The notes under the pieces are model-generated. The model was not told the origin of the DNA. It ran no database searches and worked only from the letters and a program-made list of their open reading frames with translations. The translations under genes and the position numbers were made by a program. From positions 62,001 through 126,000 of the forward strand of contig WIAF01000005.1 in assembly GCA_014055465.1 (NCBI GenBank): a stretch of 64,000 bases of DNA, read 5' to 3'. Shown here piece after piece: positions 16,282 through 25,329 of the stretch. This DNA comes from Nitrospira sp. CR1.1 (GTDB lineage: Bacteria; Nitrospirota; Nitrospiria; Nitrospirales; Nitrospiraceae). Within the stretch, counting starts at the first letter, position 1; every line of letters begins with the position of its first letter.

Positions 16282-17565
16282 CTATCGTGAGTACGTCTTG
16301 ACTGCGGGCACAACTGCCGGAGTGGCCTGCCTGATCCATGGATGGCCAGTGCTTTCCCCCGGCGTCCGAACCTGCCCTCCCAGGAGCAGGTCGCCCAAGC
16401 GGTTGACTTGCGCCTGGACTAAGTCATCGGGCACGCGCTGACCGGTGCCCCAGTAGGAGAGCGGAATCCCGGTACGATGCGTGGCTTCAAAAATTCCGCC
16501 ATACCCGGTCGTTTCATCCAGCTTGGTGAATAGCAGCCGCAAGGACGGCACATCCACACATTGGCTGGTGCTGACGACGATGTCCGGTACCCGCGTCCCG
16601 GCGGCCAGCACGAGATGAACCTCCAGGGGAAGGGCTCCGTTGACCAACCCCCTCCAACGCTGCGCCGCGATTGGCTCATAGGGGCTGAATCCCGCCGTAT
16701 CAATCAGGATCAATTCGGCCTCGCGAGCCTGCTTGATAGCCGCGCGGGTTTCCTCGCATGACCCCGCCACAACCAGCTCGATCCCCAGGACTTCCGCATA
16801 CAGCCGCAGGTGCTCCACCGCTGCCGGACGATAGGTGTCCATCGTAATCAGGGCGACACTCCGTTGTTCGACAATGCCATAGTGCGTCGCCAGCTTCGCA
16901 ATGCTGGACGTTTTACCCACACCGCTTGGTCCGACAAACAGCGCGATCTTCTGTTCGCCGGCGGTGCTCAGCAGCGGACCGGCGGTGGTGACGCGGTCCA
17001 GCAACACCGTCCGCAATAACTGTAGAGAGGAATTACGTTGGCTTGCCCCCTGCTCCACCAAGGTCTCGCGCAATTCGCGCAGGCAGGCTTCGGCGGTGGC
17101 ATGCTCCACACCTTGAGCCAGCAGGTCTTCATACACGCGCTGGAACGACTGAAAGGTGGTGGCCTGATTGTCCTTGCTGCCGTCGGAAGACGTCACCGTG
17201 CGCGGAAGTTCCCGGGGCGCCATCACCGCCTGGCGCGCCGATGGCCGCCGCGTTTCATCGTTCTTGTCCATCGCGCCCTGCAGCGTCTTTTGAAACCGTG
17301 ACTCCTCGGCGGACACTGCGGGAGCTTGCGCGGCAGCCGGAACGGCGCGATCCTCTTCGCCCAGTATCGGCGCGGATTCCGGCACCGCCGCATCGTCTTC
17401 AATGGCGGCCATCACTTCGAGCATCGATCCGCCCAGGAGGCCGAACCCGTTATCCCATGATCGCACCCGCTTCGTGGAGAGAATGACGGCATCCGGCCCC
17501 AGCGTATCCTTGATGGAGCGAATGGCTTCATGCATCGTTGCCACGTGAAAGGTCCGTACCTTCAT
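16282..17565 (-). CDS. flhF: Flagellar biosynthesis GTPase FlhF (SRP-type)
   Basis: A 427-residue SRP-family GTPase. A basic N-terminus (MKVRTFHVATMHEAI) and a Pro/Ala/Glu-rich B region precede the N domain and G domain. The P-loop GPSGVGKT is near residue 212, with MDTYRPAAVEHL, LIDTAGFS and TKLDETTGYG following. FlhF fixes the site where flagella assemble, usually a pole. Its ATG overlaps the flhA stop by 4 bases (ATGA), so translation is coupled. Confidence 0.95.
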   Translation of the reverse strand: MKVRTFHVATMHEAIRSIKDTLGPDAVILSTKRVRSWDNGFGLLGGSMLEVMAAIEDDAAVPESAPILGEEDRAVPAAAQAPAVSAEESRFQKTLQGAMDKNDETRRPSARQAVMAPRELPRTVTSSDGSKDNQATTFQSFQRVYEDLLAQGVEHATAEACLRELRETLVEQGASQRNSSLQLLRTVLLDRVTTAGPLLSTAGEQKIALFVGPSGVGKTSSIAKLATHYGIVEQRSVALITMDTYRPAAVEHLRLYAEVLGIELVVAGSCEETRAAIKQAREAELILIDTAGFSPYEPIAAQRWRGLVNGALPLEVHLVLAAGTRVPDIVVSTSQCVDVPSLRLLFTKLDETTGYGGIFEATHRTGIPLSYWGTGQRVPDDLVQAQVNRLGDLLLGGQVRTPGESTGHPWIRQATPAVVPAVKTYSR

Positions 17566-19670
17566 GCCAGGCTCCTCGTGTCAGCGCCGTCGAGATCGAG
17601 ACGAACTGTTTCCATGGCTTGCAATCTGGTCACGCTATCCACCTCGTTGAGTCCCAGGATCGGGACCGAGTGCAAAATACGGTCCGTCAGTTTCCGGAGA
17701 TGCCGTCGTAGCGACGGGGAACAGAGAATCACCGGTTGATGTCCCCGCCCGACCATTCGCTCCGCGGCCTGCTTCAATGCACTGAGCAGTTTCTGTGCCA
17801 CCAGCGGATCGGGAACCCACTGGTTGCCCTGCCCGGCTGCATTCGCCTGATCGGCGAGGGTGCGGTCCAGGCGCGGGTCGAGGCCGATGATCGGCAACGA
17901 GCCATCCGGAGCGAGATATTGTTTCGTAATCGTCCGTCCCAGCGCCTGACGCGCGACTTCCGTGAGAATATCGGCATCCTTCGTGCTCGCCGCATGGTCG
18001 GCGATGGTTTCCAAGATGGTTCGCAGATCGCGAATGGGAACTCCCTCGCGCAAGAGATGCGACAACACGCGCACCAGCGTCCCGAGCGGAATCAGATTGG
18101 GAATGACTTCCTCGACCAGCTTGGGGTGATTCTTGCCTAGCTGGTCCAATAACCCCTGCACTTCCTGCCGCCCCAAGAGTTCGTGCGCATGCCTCTTAAT
18201 CAGCTCAGAGAGATGCGTCGCGATAGCGGAGCCCGGGTCCACGACGGTGTATCCGGCCATCTGCGCCTGTTCACGCTGCTGCTCCGGAACCCACATCGCG
18301 GGGAGCCCGAAGGCCGGCTCCTTGGTCGGCAGGCCGTGAATCATGCCCCGCTGCGCCGTGCCCGGGTCGATGGCCAACACATGGGCCGGCATCACCTCTG
18401 ATTTGGCCAACTCGACGCCTTTGAGGAGCGCCGCATATTCGTTGGGCCTGAGTTGCAGATTGTCTCGAATGTGGATCGGCGGCAGGACGAATCCCATCTG
18501 CTCGGCAAATTGGCGCCGTAAGCCTTTGATCCGATCGAGCAAGGCACCGCCCTGCCCTCCGTCAACCAGACCGATGAGTCCGTACCCCACCTGGACTTCC
18601 ATGAGGTCCAGCGGAACGACCTGGGTGGCGGCTTCCTCAGCTTTGACTTGCGGGGATTCTTTTTCAGGAACTGCGGCGGCGATCTTTTGCTGTTCATTGA
18701 GTTGAAAGGCCATCCAGCCGGTCAGACTGCCGAGCGCCAGAAATGCCAGATGGGGTAACCCAGGCACCAGGCCCATGGCAAGCAGAATGCCGGAGGCAGT
18801 GCCGATGGCTTTGGGCGAAATGAGGACCTGCCGGGTGATTTCGAATCCCAGGTTCACCTCGGAGGCGGCGCGGGTGATGACGATACCGGCGGCGGTGGAG
18901 ACGATGAGCGCCGGGACCTGCGCCACGAGGCCTTCGCCGACCGTCAGCAAGGTATACGTCTGCGCGGCGGCAGACAGGGTCATGCCCTGCTGCAGCACGC
19001 CGATGGTCAATCCACCGAGAATATTGACGAGCGTGATGACCACCGCCGCTATGGCATCGCCCCGGACGAACTTACTCGAACCATCCATCGCTCCATAAAA
19101 GTCCGCTTCCTGCGCGATATCCTTTCGCCGCTGACGAGCCTCTTTGTCATTGATCAGGCCGGCATTCAAATCCGCATCAATGGCCATCTGCTTGCCGGGC
19201 ATGGCATCCAAGGTAAACCGGGCGGCGACTTCCGCCACGCGGCCGGCGCCTTTGGTGATGACGACAAAGTTGATGATCACCAGAATCGAGAAGACGACCA
19301 GTCCGACGGTATAGTTTCCGCCGACGACGAAATTGCCGAATGCGCGGATGACTTCCCCTGCCGCAGCCGCGCCTTCGTTGCCGTGCAGCAGAATCAGCCG
19401 CGTGGACGCGATGTTGAGGGCCAGGCGCAGCAGCGTCACCATCAGAAGAATCGAGGGGAAGACAGAGAACTCCAGCGGCCGACGGACCTGCATGCCGACC
19501 AGGAGAATAATGATCGACAGGGTAATGTTGAAACTGAGCAACAGGTCCAAAAAGAAGCGCGGCAGCGGGACCAGCATGACCATCAAAATGCCGACCACGC
19601 CCACGGACATCAGAATGTCCGGGTGTTTCACCAGGGATGTGCTGGGTATCGAGGTATTGTCCTTCACCAT
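17562..19670 (-). CDS. flhA: Flagellar export gate protein FlhA
   Basis: A 702-residue export-gate protein. About eight transmembrane helices lie in the first 330 residues, with the conserved FHIPEP-family cytoplasmic loop RVAEVAARFTLDAMPGKQMAIDADLNAG split here only for reference to positions near 140-170, and a large C-terminal cytosolic domain that binds chaperone-substrate complexes. The segment SEVMPAHVLAIDPG and the late LPIIGLDPRLDRT are family-like. Full length for FlhA, directly downstream of flhB. Confidence 0.97.
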   Translation of the reverse strand: MVKDNTSIPSTSLVKHPDILMSVGVVGILMVMLVPLPRFFLDLLLSFNITLSIIILLVGMQVRRPLEFSVFPSILLMVTLLRLALNIASTRLILLHGNEGAAAAGEVIRAFGNFVVGGNYTVGLVVFSILVIINFVVITKGAGRVAEVAARFTLDAMPGKQMAIDADLNAGLINDKEARQRRKDIAQEADFYGAMDGSSKFVRGDAIAAVVITLVNILGGLTIGVLQQGMTLSAAAQTYTLLTVGEGLVAQVPALIVSTAAGIVITRAASEVNLGFEITRQVLISPKAIGTASGILLAMGLVPGLPHLAFLALGSLTGWMAFQLNEQQKIAAAVPEKESPQVKAEEAATQVVPLDLMEVQVGYGLIGLVDGGQGGALLDRIKGLRRQFAEQMGFVLPPIHIRDNLQLRPNEYAALLKGVELAKSEVMPAHVLAIDPGTAQRGMIHGLPTKEPAFGLPAMWVPEQQREQAQMAGYTVVDPGSAIATHLSELIKRHAHELLGRQEVQGLLDQLGKNHPKLVEEVIPNLIPLGTLVRVLSHLLREGVPIRDLRTILETIADHAASTKDADILTEVARQALGRTITKQYLAPDGSLPIIGLDPRLDRTLADQANAAGQGNQWVPDPLVAQKLLSALKQAAERMVGRGHQPVILCSPSLRRHLRKLTDRILHSVPILGLNEVDSVTRLQAMETVRLDLDGADTRSLA

Positions 19671-19692
19671 CTCCGCTCCCTACCGGCCGGGA

Positions 19693-20775
19693 TTATGCCG
19701 GCGGCAATTTTCCACGCACGCGATACACGAAGGCCAGAATTTCGGCGACGGCGCGGTAGAGGTCTTCCGGAACCTCCCGGCCCACTTCGACCAACTTGTA
19801 CAGCGTCCTGGCCACCAGTTTGTTCTCCACGATCATGACGCCGTGCTGGCGACCGATTTCCCGGATCTTTTCGGCGACGAAGCCGGCGCCTTTGGCCACC
19901 ACGACCGGCGCTCCCATCGCCTTCGAATCGTATTTCAATGCCACTGCCAGATGAGTCGGGTTCGTGATGATGACGTCCGCCTTGGGCACGGCAGCCATCA
20001 TGCGCTTGCGCGACATCTCACGCTGGGTGCTGCGGACCTTCGCTTTGAGCCCGGGATCTCCTTCCGCTGCGCGGCTCTCTTCCTTGATTTCGTCGCGCGA
20101 CATCCGCAGGCCGCGCTCCCATTCAAAACGCTGATACCCGTAGTCCAGGGCGCCGATGACCAGCGCCGCGCCGCTCATCATGAGCGCGGCCTTGAAGGTG
20201 GCCCATCCCACCGTGGGCAACAGGGTCTCCATTCCGAATTGGGTCAGCGGCGAAAATTGGAGCATGTCCTGCTTGATGGTGAGGTACCCGACGCCTCCGA
20301 TCGCCAGGATCTTGAGCCAGGATTTCACCAACTCGCTCAAGGCCCGAACAGAAAAGAGCCGGGAGAATCCGCCCAGCGGGCTGATGCGCGACCAATCAAC
20401 ACTCAGCCCGTCCTTCCGCCAGAGGAAGCCTGTTTGCATCAGGTTGGCTCCCACACCCACCACGGCAATCCCCGCCACAACGGGTCCGATCATGAGAAAC
20501 ACGTCGATCCCGATTTGCCGCAGAATCAGATGCAGGTGATCGAGGCTGAGCGCCCGGAGCGTCGATTCCTCCATGGATTGGCTGAGCCAATGGCGCAAGG
20601 AATTGCGTAGTCGCTCCATCATCACGGGAGTCATCCAATAGAGCGCGGCAAAACTCCCCAACAACGCGACCGCCATGGCGGCATCGCGGCTGAGAGCGAT
20701 CTGACCTTTCGCTCTCGCTTCTGCTTTGCGTTTCGGTGTTGCCTGTTCTGTGCGATTTTGTGCGCTGTCAGCCAT
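19693..20775 (-). CDS. flhB: Flagellar export substrate-specificity switch protein FlhB
   Basis: A 360-residue protein with N-terminal EQATPKRKAEARAKGQ, four membrane helices (to about 212) and a cytoplasmic domain containing the autocleavage site N272-P-T-H275. Self-cleavage between Asn and Pro, with FliK, switches export from rod/hook to filament substrates. Its start overlaps the fliR stop by 8 bases. Full length. Confidence 0.97.
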   Translation of the reverse strand: MADSAQNRTEQATPKRKAEARAKGQIALSRDAAMAVALLGSFAALYWMTPVMMERLRNSLRHWLSQSMEESTLRALSLDHLHLILRQIGIDVFLMIGPVVAGIAVVGVGANLMQTGFLWRKDGLSVDWSRISPLGGFSRLFSVRALSELVKSWLKILAIGGVGYLTIKQDMLQFSPLTQFGMETLLPTVGWATFKAALMMSGAALVIGALDYGYQRFEWERGLRMSRDEIKEESRAAEGDPGLKAKVRSTQREMSRKRMMAAVPKADVIITNPTHLAVALKYDSKAMGAPVVVAKGAGFVAEKIREIGRQHGVMIVENKLVARTLYKLVEVGREVPEDLYRAVAEILAFVYRVRGKLPPA

Positions 20776-21556
20776 GCCCCAACCCCTTCAGGAGACTCAA
20801 AATCGTCTCCACAAGGCTTTCGAATTCTTTCTCGAACAACGACAGCGTAAACGGCATGGCCAGACTCATGGCAAACAGGCCCGCCCCGATCGTGATCGGG
20901 AAGCTCAAGATAAACACGTTCATTTGAGGCACGGCACGCCCGAGGATAGCGAGGACCGTATTGACGATCAGCAGCGTCGCAAAGACCGGGGCCGCCATCT
21001 TCAGCGCGACGCCCAGCATGTTCTGCGCCAAATGGATAATGTCGGTGGCGATGCTGTCGGAGAGTTTGGCGCCGAAGGGCGGCACAAACTCGTAACTCAT
21101 GCCGATGGCATGTACCACCATTAGGTGCGCGTTGAGCGAGAGAAACACCAACGACCCGAGCGTCAGCTGAAATTGCGCGATGATCGGAGCGTGTTGATGG
21201 CTCATCGGATCGAACATCTGGATCGCGCTGAACCCCATCTGCGTACCCACCAGCTCGCCGGCCACTTGAAAGCCGGAAAACAAGAGACGGACCGCGAGAC
21301 CGATGGTCAAGCCGATCAGGAATTCGCTGCCGATGCCCGCAATCACCAGGGCGGGATCGTTCGGAAAACTGGGCAACTGAATGATCGGCGCCAGAACCAG
21401 TCCCAGCATCGTGACTAAACCGGCCTTCACCGGCATCGGGATGGTGAGCGTGTTCAGGATGGGAAAGACGCTGATTATGCCGGCAATCCGGACCAACAGA
21501 ATCGAGAAGGATTGAAAGTGTGGCAGGGCGAGGTGCAGGGTTTGCGCGGCGTTCAT
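20768..21556 (-). CDS. fliR: Flagellar export gate protein FliR
   Basis: A 262-residue polytopic membrane protein of the FliR/SctT family, with six or so hydrophobic helices. The segments VFPILNTLTIPMPVKAGL, EFLIGLTIGLAVRLLFSGF and GAGLFAMSLAMPFTLSLFEKEF are typical. FliR, FliP and FliQ form the export channel core. It lies in the conserved order fliP-fliQ-fliR-flhB, 15 bases after fliQ. Confidence 0.95.
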   Translation of the reverse strand: MNAAQTLHLALPHFQSFSILLVRIAGIISVFPILNTLTIPMPVKAGLVTMLGLVLAPIIQLPSFPNDPALVIAGIGSEFLIGLTIGLAVRLLFSGFQVAGELVGTQMGFSAIQMFDPMSHQHAPIIAQFQLTLGSLVFLSLNAHLMVVHAIGMSYEFVPPFGAKLSDSIATDIIHLAQNMLGVALKMAAPVFATLLIVNTVLAILGRAVPQMNVFILSFPITIGAGLFAMSLAMPFTLSLFEKEFESLVETILSLLKGLGHG

Positions 21557-21571
21557 GCTGTCAACGACCTG

Positions 21572-21847
21572 TCAGTGAATCAACGTCGGAATGCTGGTGA
21601 TGATATGGGTCATAAACGCAATGAGCACGCCCATCATCCAGGGCAGAAACAGCAATGTGGCGGCAAATACCGCCAGCACTTTCGGCACGAACGTCAGCGT
21701 CGCTTCGTTGATCTGGGTCATCGCCTGAAACGTGCTGACCAGCAAGCCGACGATCAGGCTCAGGCCTAAGACTGGCGCCGAGACCAACATGGCGGTTTCG
21801 ATGGCCTGGCGCCCGATTTCCGTGACCGTTTCAATCGTCATCGTCAA
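21572..21847 (-). CDS. fliQ: Flagellar export gate protein FliQ
   Basis: A 91-residue membrane protein of two helices. The family pattern AMLVSAPVLGLSLIVGLLVSTFQAMTQINEATLTFVPK is evident across about residues 19-56 in pieces such as GLLVSTFQAMTQI. FliQ wraps the FliP-FliR channel. It starts 5 bases after fliP; the second ATG at 21841 could also serve. Length is standard. Confidence 0.95.
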   Translation of the reverse strand: MTMTIETVTEIGRQAIETAMLVSAPVLGLSLIVGLLVSTFQAMTQINEATLTFVPKVLAVFAATLLFLPWMMGVLIAFMTHIITSIPTLIH

Positions 21848-21852
21848 CAGTC

Positions 21853-22653
21853 CTATTGAAAGCTCTTCACCATAGACCCGACCACGAGATACCAGCCGTC
21901 TGCCAGAACAAAGAGGATCAGCTTGAACGGCAGAGAAATCATGACGGGTGGTAGCAGCATCATGCCCATGGACATCAAGACACTGGCCACAACCATGTCC
22001 ACAATGAGAAACGGAATGTAGAGGAGAAATCCGATTTGAAACGCGATACGCAATTCGCTGAGGACGAACGCGGGAATGATCACATGCGTCGGAACCTGGT
22101 CCACTTGCGCAGGTTTCGGGGAATGGGACAGTTCCAGGAACAGTTCCAGATCCTTATCCCGCATTTGTTTCAACATGAAGCCCCGAATCGGTTGAATCCC
22201 CCGATTCCAAGCATCCTCATAGCCGATTTGTTCGGCCAGCAGCGGCTGCAGCGCATCGGTGTAGACCGCTTGTCCCACTGGAGCCATCACAAACATGGTG
22301 AGAAAGAGGGCCAAACTGATCAGCACTTGATTGGGCGGCACCTGCTGCGTCCCGAGGGCCTGGCGAAGAAATGAGAGCACGATCACCATGCGCGTGAACG
22401 ACGTCACCATGATGAACAACGCCGGCGCCAGGGACAGGACGGTCAACAGCGCGAGAATCTGCAGAACCACGGCGGTCTGTTTGGCGCCGCTCTGGCCGAG
22501 GTCCAGCGTCAGCGAGGGCCCCTCCGCATACACGGTCGAAGCGCTGATCAGCATCATGAGAAGGGCCAGCACGAACCATCCTGTGCTGCGACCGCTCGGG
22601 CCACAGACTGTCCTTGGTCGACTCCGAAGAGACATGAACTTACACGCCGGCAT
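21853..22653 (-). CDS. fliP: Flagellar export gate protein FliP
   Basis: A 266-residue membrane protein with a cleavable signal peptide (about 1-43), then FTRMVIVLSFLRQALGTQ and PPNQVLISLALFLTMF, the MRDKDLELFLEL loop, and a C-terminal FLIVDMVVASVLMSMGMMLL. All are FliP-family hallmarks. The ATG at 22651-22653 has GAGGAGA upstream. Its start overlaps the end of fliO by 14 bases. Confidence 0.97.
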   Translation of the reverse strand: MPACKFMSLRSRPRTVCGPSGRSTGWFVLALLMMLISASTVYAEGPSLTLDLGQSGAKQTAVVLQILALLTVLSLAPALFIMVTSFTRMVIVLSFLRQALGTQQVPPNQVLISLALFLTMFVMAPVGQAVYTDALQPLLAEQIGYEDAWNRGIQPIRGFMLKQMRDKDLELFLELSHSPKPAQVDQVPTHVIIPAFVLSELRIAFQIGFLLYIPFLIVDMVVASVLMSMGMMLLPPVMISLPFKLILFVLADGWYLVVGSMVKSFQ

Positions 22654-23008
22654 GGACGGTCTCCTCGCGATGCTGCGACCGGCCCGGATCAGATGGCTGG
22701 ATGAAAGGACTCGATGGCGTATCGAGCATGAGCCGTTTCACCTGCTCCGGATCCGTGACTTTCCCGAGCAGCACCACATCAGTCGCTGTGGTGCCAAGAA
22801 TCAGGAGCTCGCCGGCGGCGGCGACCACCATCACATGCTTGCGGGATCCCAGCGAACCACTGCCGAGAATTTTCACCAGCGGTGCGCCTCCGACGGGGAG
22901 AAAGCGCTGGCCCACCCTGGATTTCACGACGGCCAGGAGGCCTAGAATCAACGCCAGGACAACCCCCAGCGCTGACACCATGCGGACCACGCTTTCCCAA
23001 ATCTCCAT
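22640..23008 (-). CDS. fliO: Flagellar biosynthesis protein FliO
   Basis: A 122-residue protein with one N-terminal transmembrane helix (about 9-27) and a cytosolic part with GSGSLGSRKHVMVVAAAGELLILGTT in short segments such as LILGTTATDVVLL. FliO helps assemble the FliP ring. The family is poorly conserved, and the call rests on the helix, the ILGTT-type strand and the position between fliN and fliP. Confidence 0.9.
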   Translation of the reverse strand: MEIWESVVRMVSALGVVLALILGLLAVVKSRVGQRFLPVGGAPLVKILGSGSLGSRKHVMVVAAAGELLILGTTATDVVLLGKVTDPEQVKRLMLDTPSSPFIQPSDPGRSQHREETVHAGV

Positions 23009-23064
23009 GAAACGATCGACCTTCTTTGCGCGCGCCCCGGCAGTCTTGCCGGGGCGCGCCGCGG

Positions 23065-23433
23065 TTACCCGAGTTGCTGAATGCGCTGATTGGGACTCAC
23101 GACATCGGTCAACCGGATGCCGAACTTTTCGTTGACCACCACGACCTCGCCGCGCGCGACCAGCTTGTTGTTGACCAGCACTTCCATCGGCTCTCCGGCC
23201 AGTTTATTCAGTTCAATGACGGACCCCTGTCCAAGCTGCAACAACTCGCGAATCAACATGCGCGTCGAGCCGATCTGCACGGTCACCTGCAACGGAATGT
23301 CGAGGACGAAATCGATATTTTTGTTGGCCGGCACCGCTCCATGGTTATCGACCGGGGGAAACGAGGTCGCCTGCGGGCTCATGTCCGCGGCATTGGATCC
23401 ATCTGTCTGCGGGGTTGTATCGCCGTTGCCCAT
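23065..23433 (-). CDS. fliN: Flagellar motor switch protein FliN
   Basis: A 122-residue C-ring protein. A disordered acidic/Pro-rich N-terminus of about 40 residues precedes a SpoA domain with VLDIPLQVTVQIGST, LLQLGQGSVIELNKLAGEP and VNNKLVARGEVVVVNEKFGI. FliN forms the base of the switch complex with FliM and docks FliH. The ATG at 23433 is used, since longer in-frame versions would overlap fliM. Confidence 0.95.
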   Translation of the reverse strand: MGNGDTTPQTDGSNAADMSPQATSFPPVDNHGAVPANKNIDFVLDIPLQVTVQIGSTRMLIRELLQLGQGSVIELNKLAGEPMEVLVNNKLVARGEVVVVNEKFGIRLTDVVSPNQRIQQLG

Positions 23434-23462
23434 GCGCAAGTCTCCTTTAATTCCGGCGCGAC

Positions 23463-24434
23463 CTAACTCAAGACCCTGGTAACGCGGCAGGCATGATTGC
23501 CTTTGAACACCCCGGGCTGCCCGTGGAATTTCGGATCGCCTTCTACCAGACACAGCATCGGATCACCGGGATGTTGATCCAACATCAACACATCGCCGGG
23601 ATTAAAGTTCATGAGGTCCTGCACATTAATTTTGGCGGTTCCGAGTTGAACGGTTACAGCCACATCACATTCCTGTAGCGAATCCTTAAACCGACTTCCC
23701 CAGCTGCTGTCTTGCTCGACGTTATCGGCAAATAAGCCCGAGTAGAGCTTTTCTTTAATCGGCTCCAGCATGGAATAGGGATACGCGATAAACATTTCAC
23801 GGGTAATGTCGCCGAGATGCACCTGCAACGTGACCACCACGACAATTTCCGACGTGGTGACCACCATGGCAAATTGCGGGTTGCTCTCCGAACGCAGATA
23901 CCCGAGCTTGACCGGCATGACGGCGTGCCAGGCTTTCTCGAGATCGATCAATGCTTGTTGAACGAGTTTCTTGATCAGCCGGAGTTGAATGGTCGTGAAC
24001 TCTCGGCCTTCCGGCTTGACGTGAGTCTGGACTTTTCCCCCGAAGAAAAAATCCACGATCAGGTACACCAACATGGCGTCCATGATGTAGAGCCCGTTGC
24101 CGCGCAACGGCTCCATGGCGAACAGGTTGAACGAAGAGGGCACCGGAACTTTTTGGATGAAATCACCGAACTTGATGATTTGGGTGCCGAGGACGCTGAA
24201 TTCGATCTTCTCGCGCAAGACACTCGTCCAGGATACGGATTGCTGGCGCGTGAAGCGGTCATTGATCATTTCCATCGTGGGCATGCGCCCGCGAATGATC
24301 CGCTCCTGGTTCGTCAGACTGTAGGTTTTGATGCCGCCGGGTTCTTCCTCTTCCTTCGGCGCCGTTTCGACCTCGCCGGACATGACGCCGCCCATCAAGG
24401 CATCGATTTCTTCCTGGGAAAGTATCTTGTCCAT
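23463..24434 (-). CDS. fliM: Flagellar motor switch protein FliM
   Basis: A 323-residue protein. The N-terminal peptide LSQEEIDALMGG is the CheY-P binding site, followed by a CheC-like middle domain (GDFIQKVPVPSSFNLFAMEP, then DFFFGGKVQT) and a C-terminal SpoA domain (LGTAKINVQDLMNFNPGDVL). The intact CheY-binding peptide implies chemotactic switching. It starts 23 bases after fliL. Confidence 0.97.
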   Translation of the reverse strand: MDKILSQEEIDALMGGVMSGEVETAPKEEEEPGGIKTYSLTNQERIIRGRMPTMEMINDRFTRQQSVSWTSVLREKIEFSVLGTQIIKFGDFIQKVPVPSSFNLFAMEPLRGNGLYIMDAMLVYLIVDFFFGGKVQTHVKPEGREFTTIQLRLIKKLVQQALIDLEKAWHAVMPVKLGYLRSESNPQFAMVVTTSEIVVVVTLQVHLGDITREMFIAYPYSMLEPIKEKLYSGLFADNVEQDSSWGSRFKDSLQECDVAVTVQLGTAKINVQDLMNFNPGDVLMLDQHPGDPMLCLVEGDPKFHGQPGVFKGNHACRVTRVLS

Positions 24435-24457
24435 GATGTCCTCGACGGCGGTTCCGG

Positions 24458-24997
24458 CTACTGAATCACGAATTCCGTGAAGTACGTCGATTTGACGGAT
24501 TTTTTCGGCAGCAGTCCGTTGATGCGTTCGGTGATGTCGTCGCGCAACTTGTGTTTCCCCTGCGGCGAGCGGGCGGTGGCCGAATCCAGACTGGTCAAGA
24601 GCACGAGAATGGCATCGCGAATTTGCGGTGTGCGCGCCTTGATCTGCTCAACCGTTCCGGCATTGTCCGTTTCCACCTTCATGGTCACTTTGAGGTACCG
24701 AATTTCAGGCGAATCCGCGAGGTTGACGATGAAGGGATCCAGATCGGCGATGGCGCTGGCATCGGCAACGGCGCCATGCTCCCCTCCTGATTTCTCTTCA
24801 GCTGCGCCATGCCCGGAAGCCTTTTCTCCTCCACCCTCGGCCTGCGCTTTCTCGGCGGAGGATCCGCCCATCATTTTCATCATCGCAAAGGCGCCACCCA
24901 ACGCGAGGACCAATACTCCCGCGACGATAATGATGACCATCTTCATGGGAATCCCAGCCGGTGCTGCGGGCGCCTTTTCTTCAGCTGCGTCTGACAT
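24458..24997 (-). CDS. fliL: Flagellar basal-body protein FliL
   Basis: A 179-residue protein: a short cytosolic N-terminus, one transmembrane helix (about 19-41), an Ala/Gly/Glu-rich linker and a periplasmic stomatin-like domain (DLDPFIVNLADSPEIRYLKV, then RDAILVLLTSL and the C-terminal STYFTEFVIQ). FliL stabilises stators at the basal body. The ATG at 24997 has AGGAGG upstream. It heads the long fliL-fliA operon and is preceded by a sigma-54 element. Confidence 0.94.
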   Translation of the reverse strand: MSDAAEEKAPAAPAGIPMKMVIIIVAGVLVLALGGAFAMMKMMGGSSAEKAQAEGGGEKASGHGAAEEKSGGEHGAVADASAIADLDPFIVNLADSPEIRYLKVTMKVETDNAGTVEQIKARTPQIRDAILVLLTSLDSATARSPQGKHKLRDDITERINGLLPKKSVKSTYFTEFVIQ

Positions 24998-25039
24998 ACA
25001 AACCTCCTGCGGACAGTGTTTGCCGGTGCCGGTCAGTTG

Positions 25040-25055
25040 TGCAATGCATATGCCA
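25040..25055 (-). promoter_or_regulatory. Sigma-54 promoter of the fliL-fliA operon
   Basis: The minus strand reads TGGCATATGCATTGCA, matching both conserved blocks (TGGCA and TTGCA) at canonical spacing. The start is predicted near 25028, about 31 bases before the fliL ATG. It would drive fliL through flhG and fliA. Confidence 0.8.
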
Positions 25056-25288
25056 CGTAGGGCGCAGACCGCGCCTGTCGACCGCTGCGCGCAACGGGTC
25101 AGATCGTGTGATAACACAATGATTTGGAATGGCTGATGCTCTCGCGCGAACGTTTCCCGCCAACGCAAGGAATATGTTGTCACGGTAGTGACGCGGGATT
25201 CGCGGGAGCTGACAGAATGTTGACGAGAGGAAAGAGACGATCGGGAGCGATGGCGTGAAGGAGCACTAGGTAGAAATTGCCGACTGAA
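25056..25288. other. Intergenic region upstream of the fliL promoter
   Basis: About 230 bases between the fliL promoter and the flgE terminator. I see no gene with a ribosome site. It could hold the binding site of an NtrC-type activator, but no clear inverted repeat was recognised. Confidence 0.4.
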
Positions 25289-25320
25289 GCCCCGGCGCGG
25301 TGATCGCACCGTGCCGGGGC
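25289..25320 (-). terminator. Strong hairpin after flgE (probable terminator)
   Basis: A 13-base stem (25289-25301 with 25308-25320, one G-T type mismatch) with a six-base loop begins 9 bases past the flgE stop. The T-run is poor. It marks the boundary between the fliK-flgD-flgE and fliL units, consistent with a separate promoter for fliL. Confidence 0.55.
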
Positions 25321-25329
25321 CCTCACCGG

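Noticed and set aside
19333-20610. Plus-strand open frame of 425 codons over flhA and flhB
   Set aside because: Antisense to well-supported export genes and without protein-family features.
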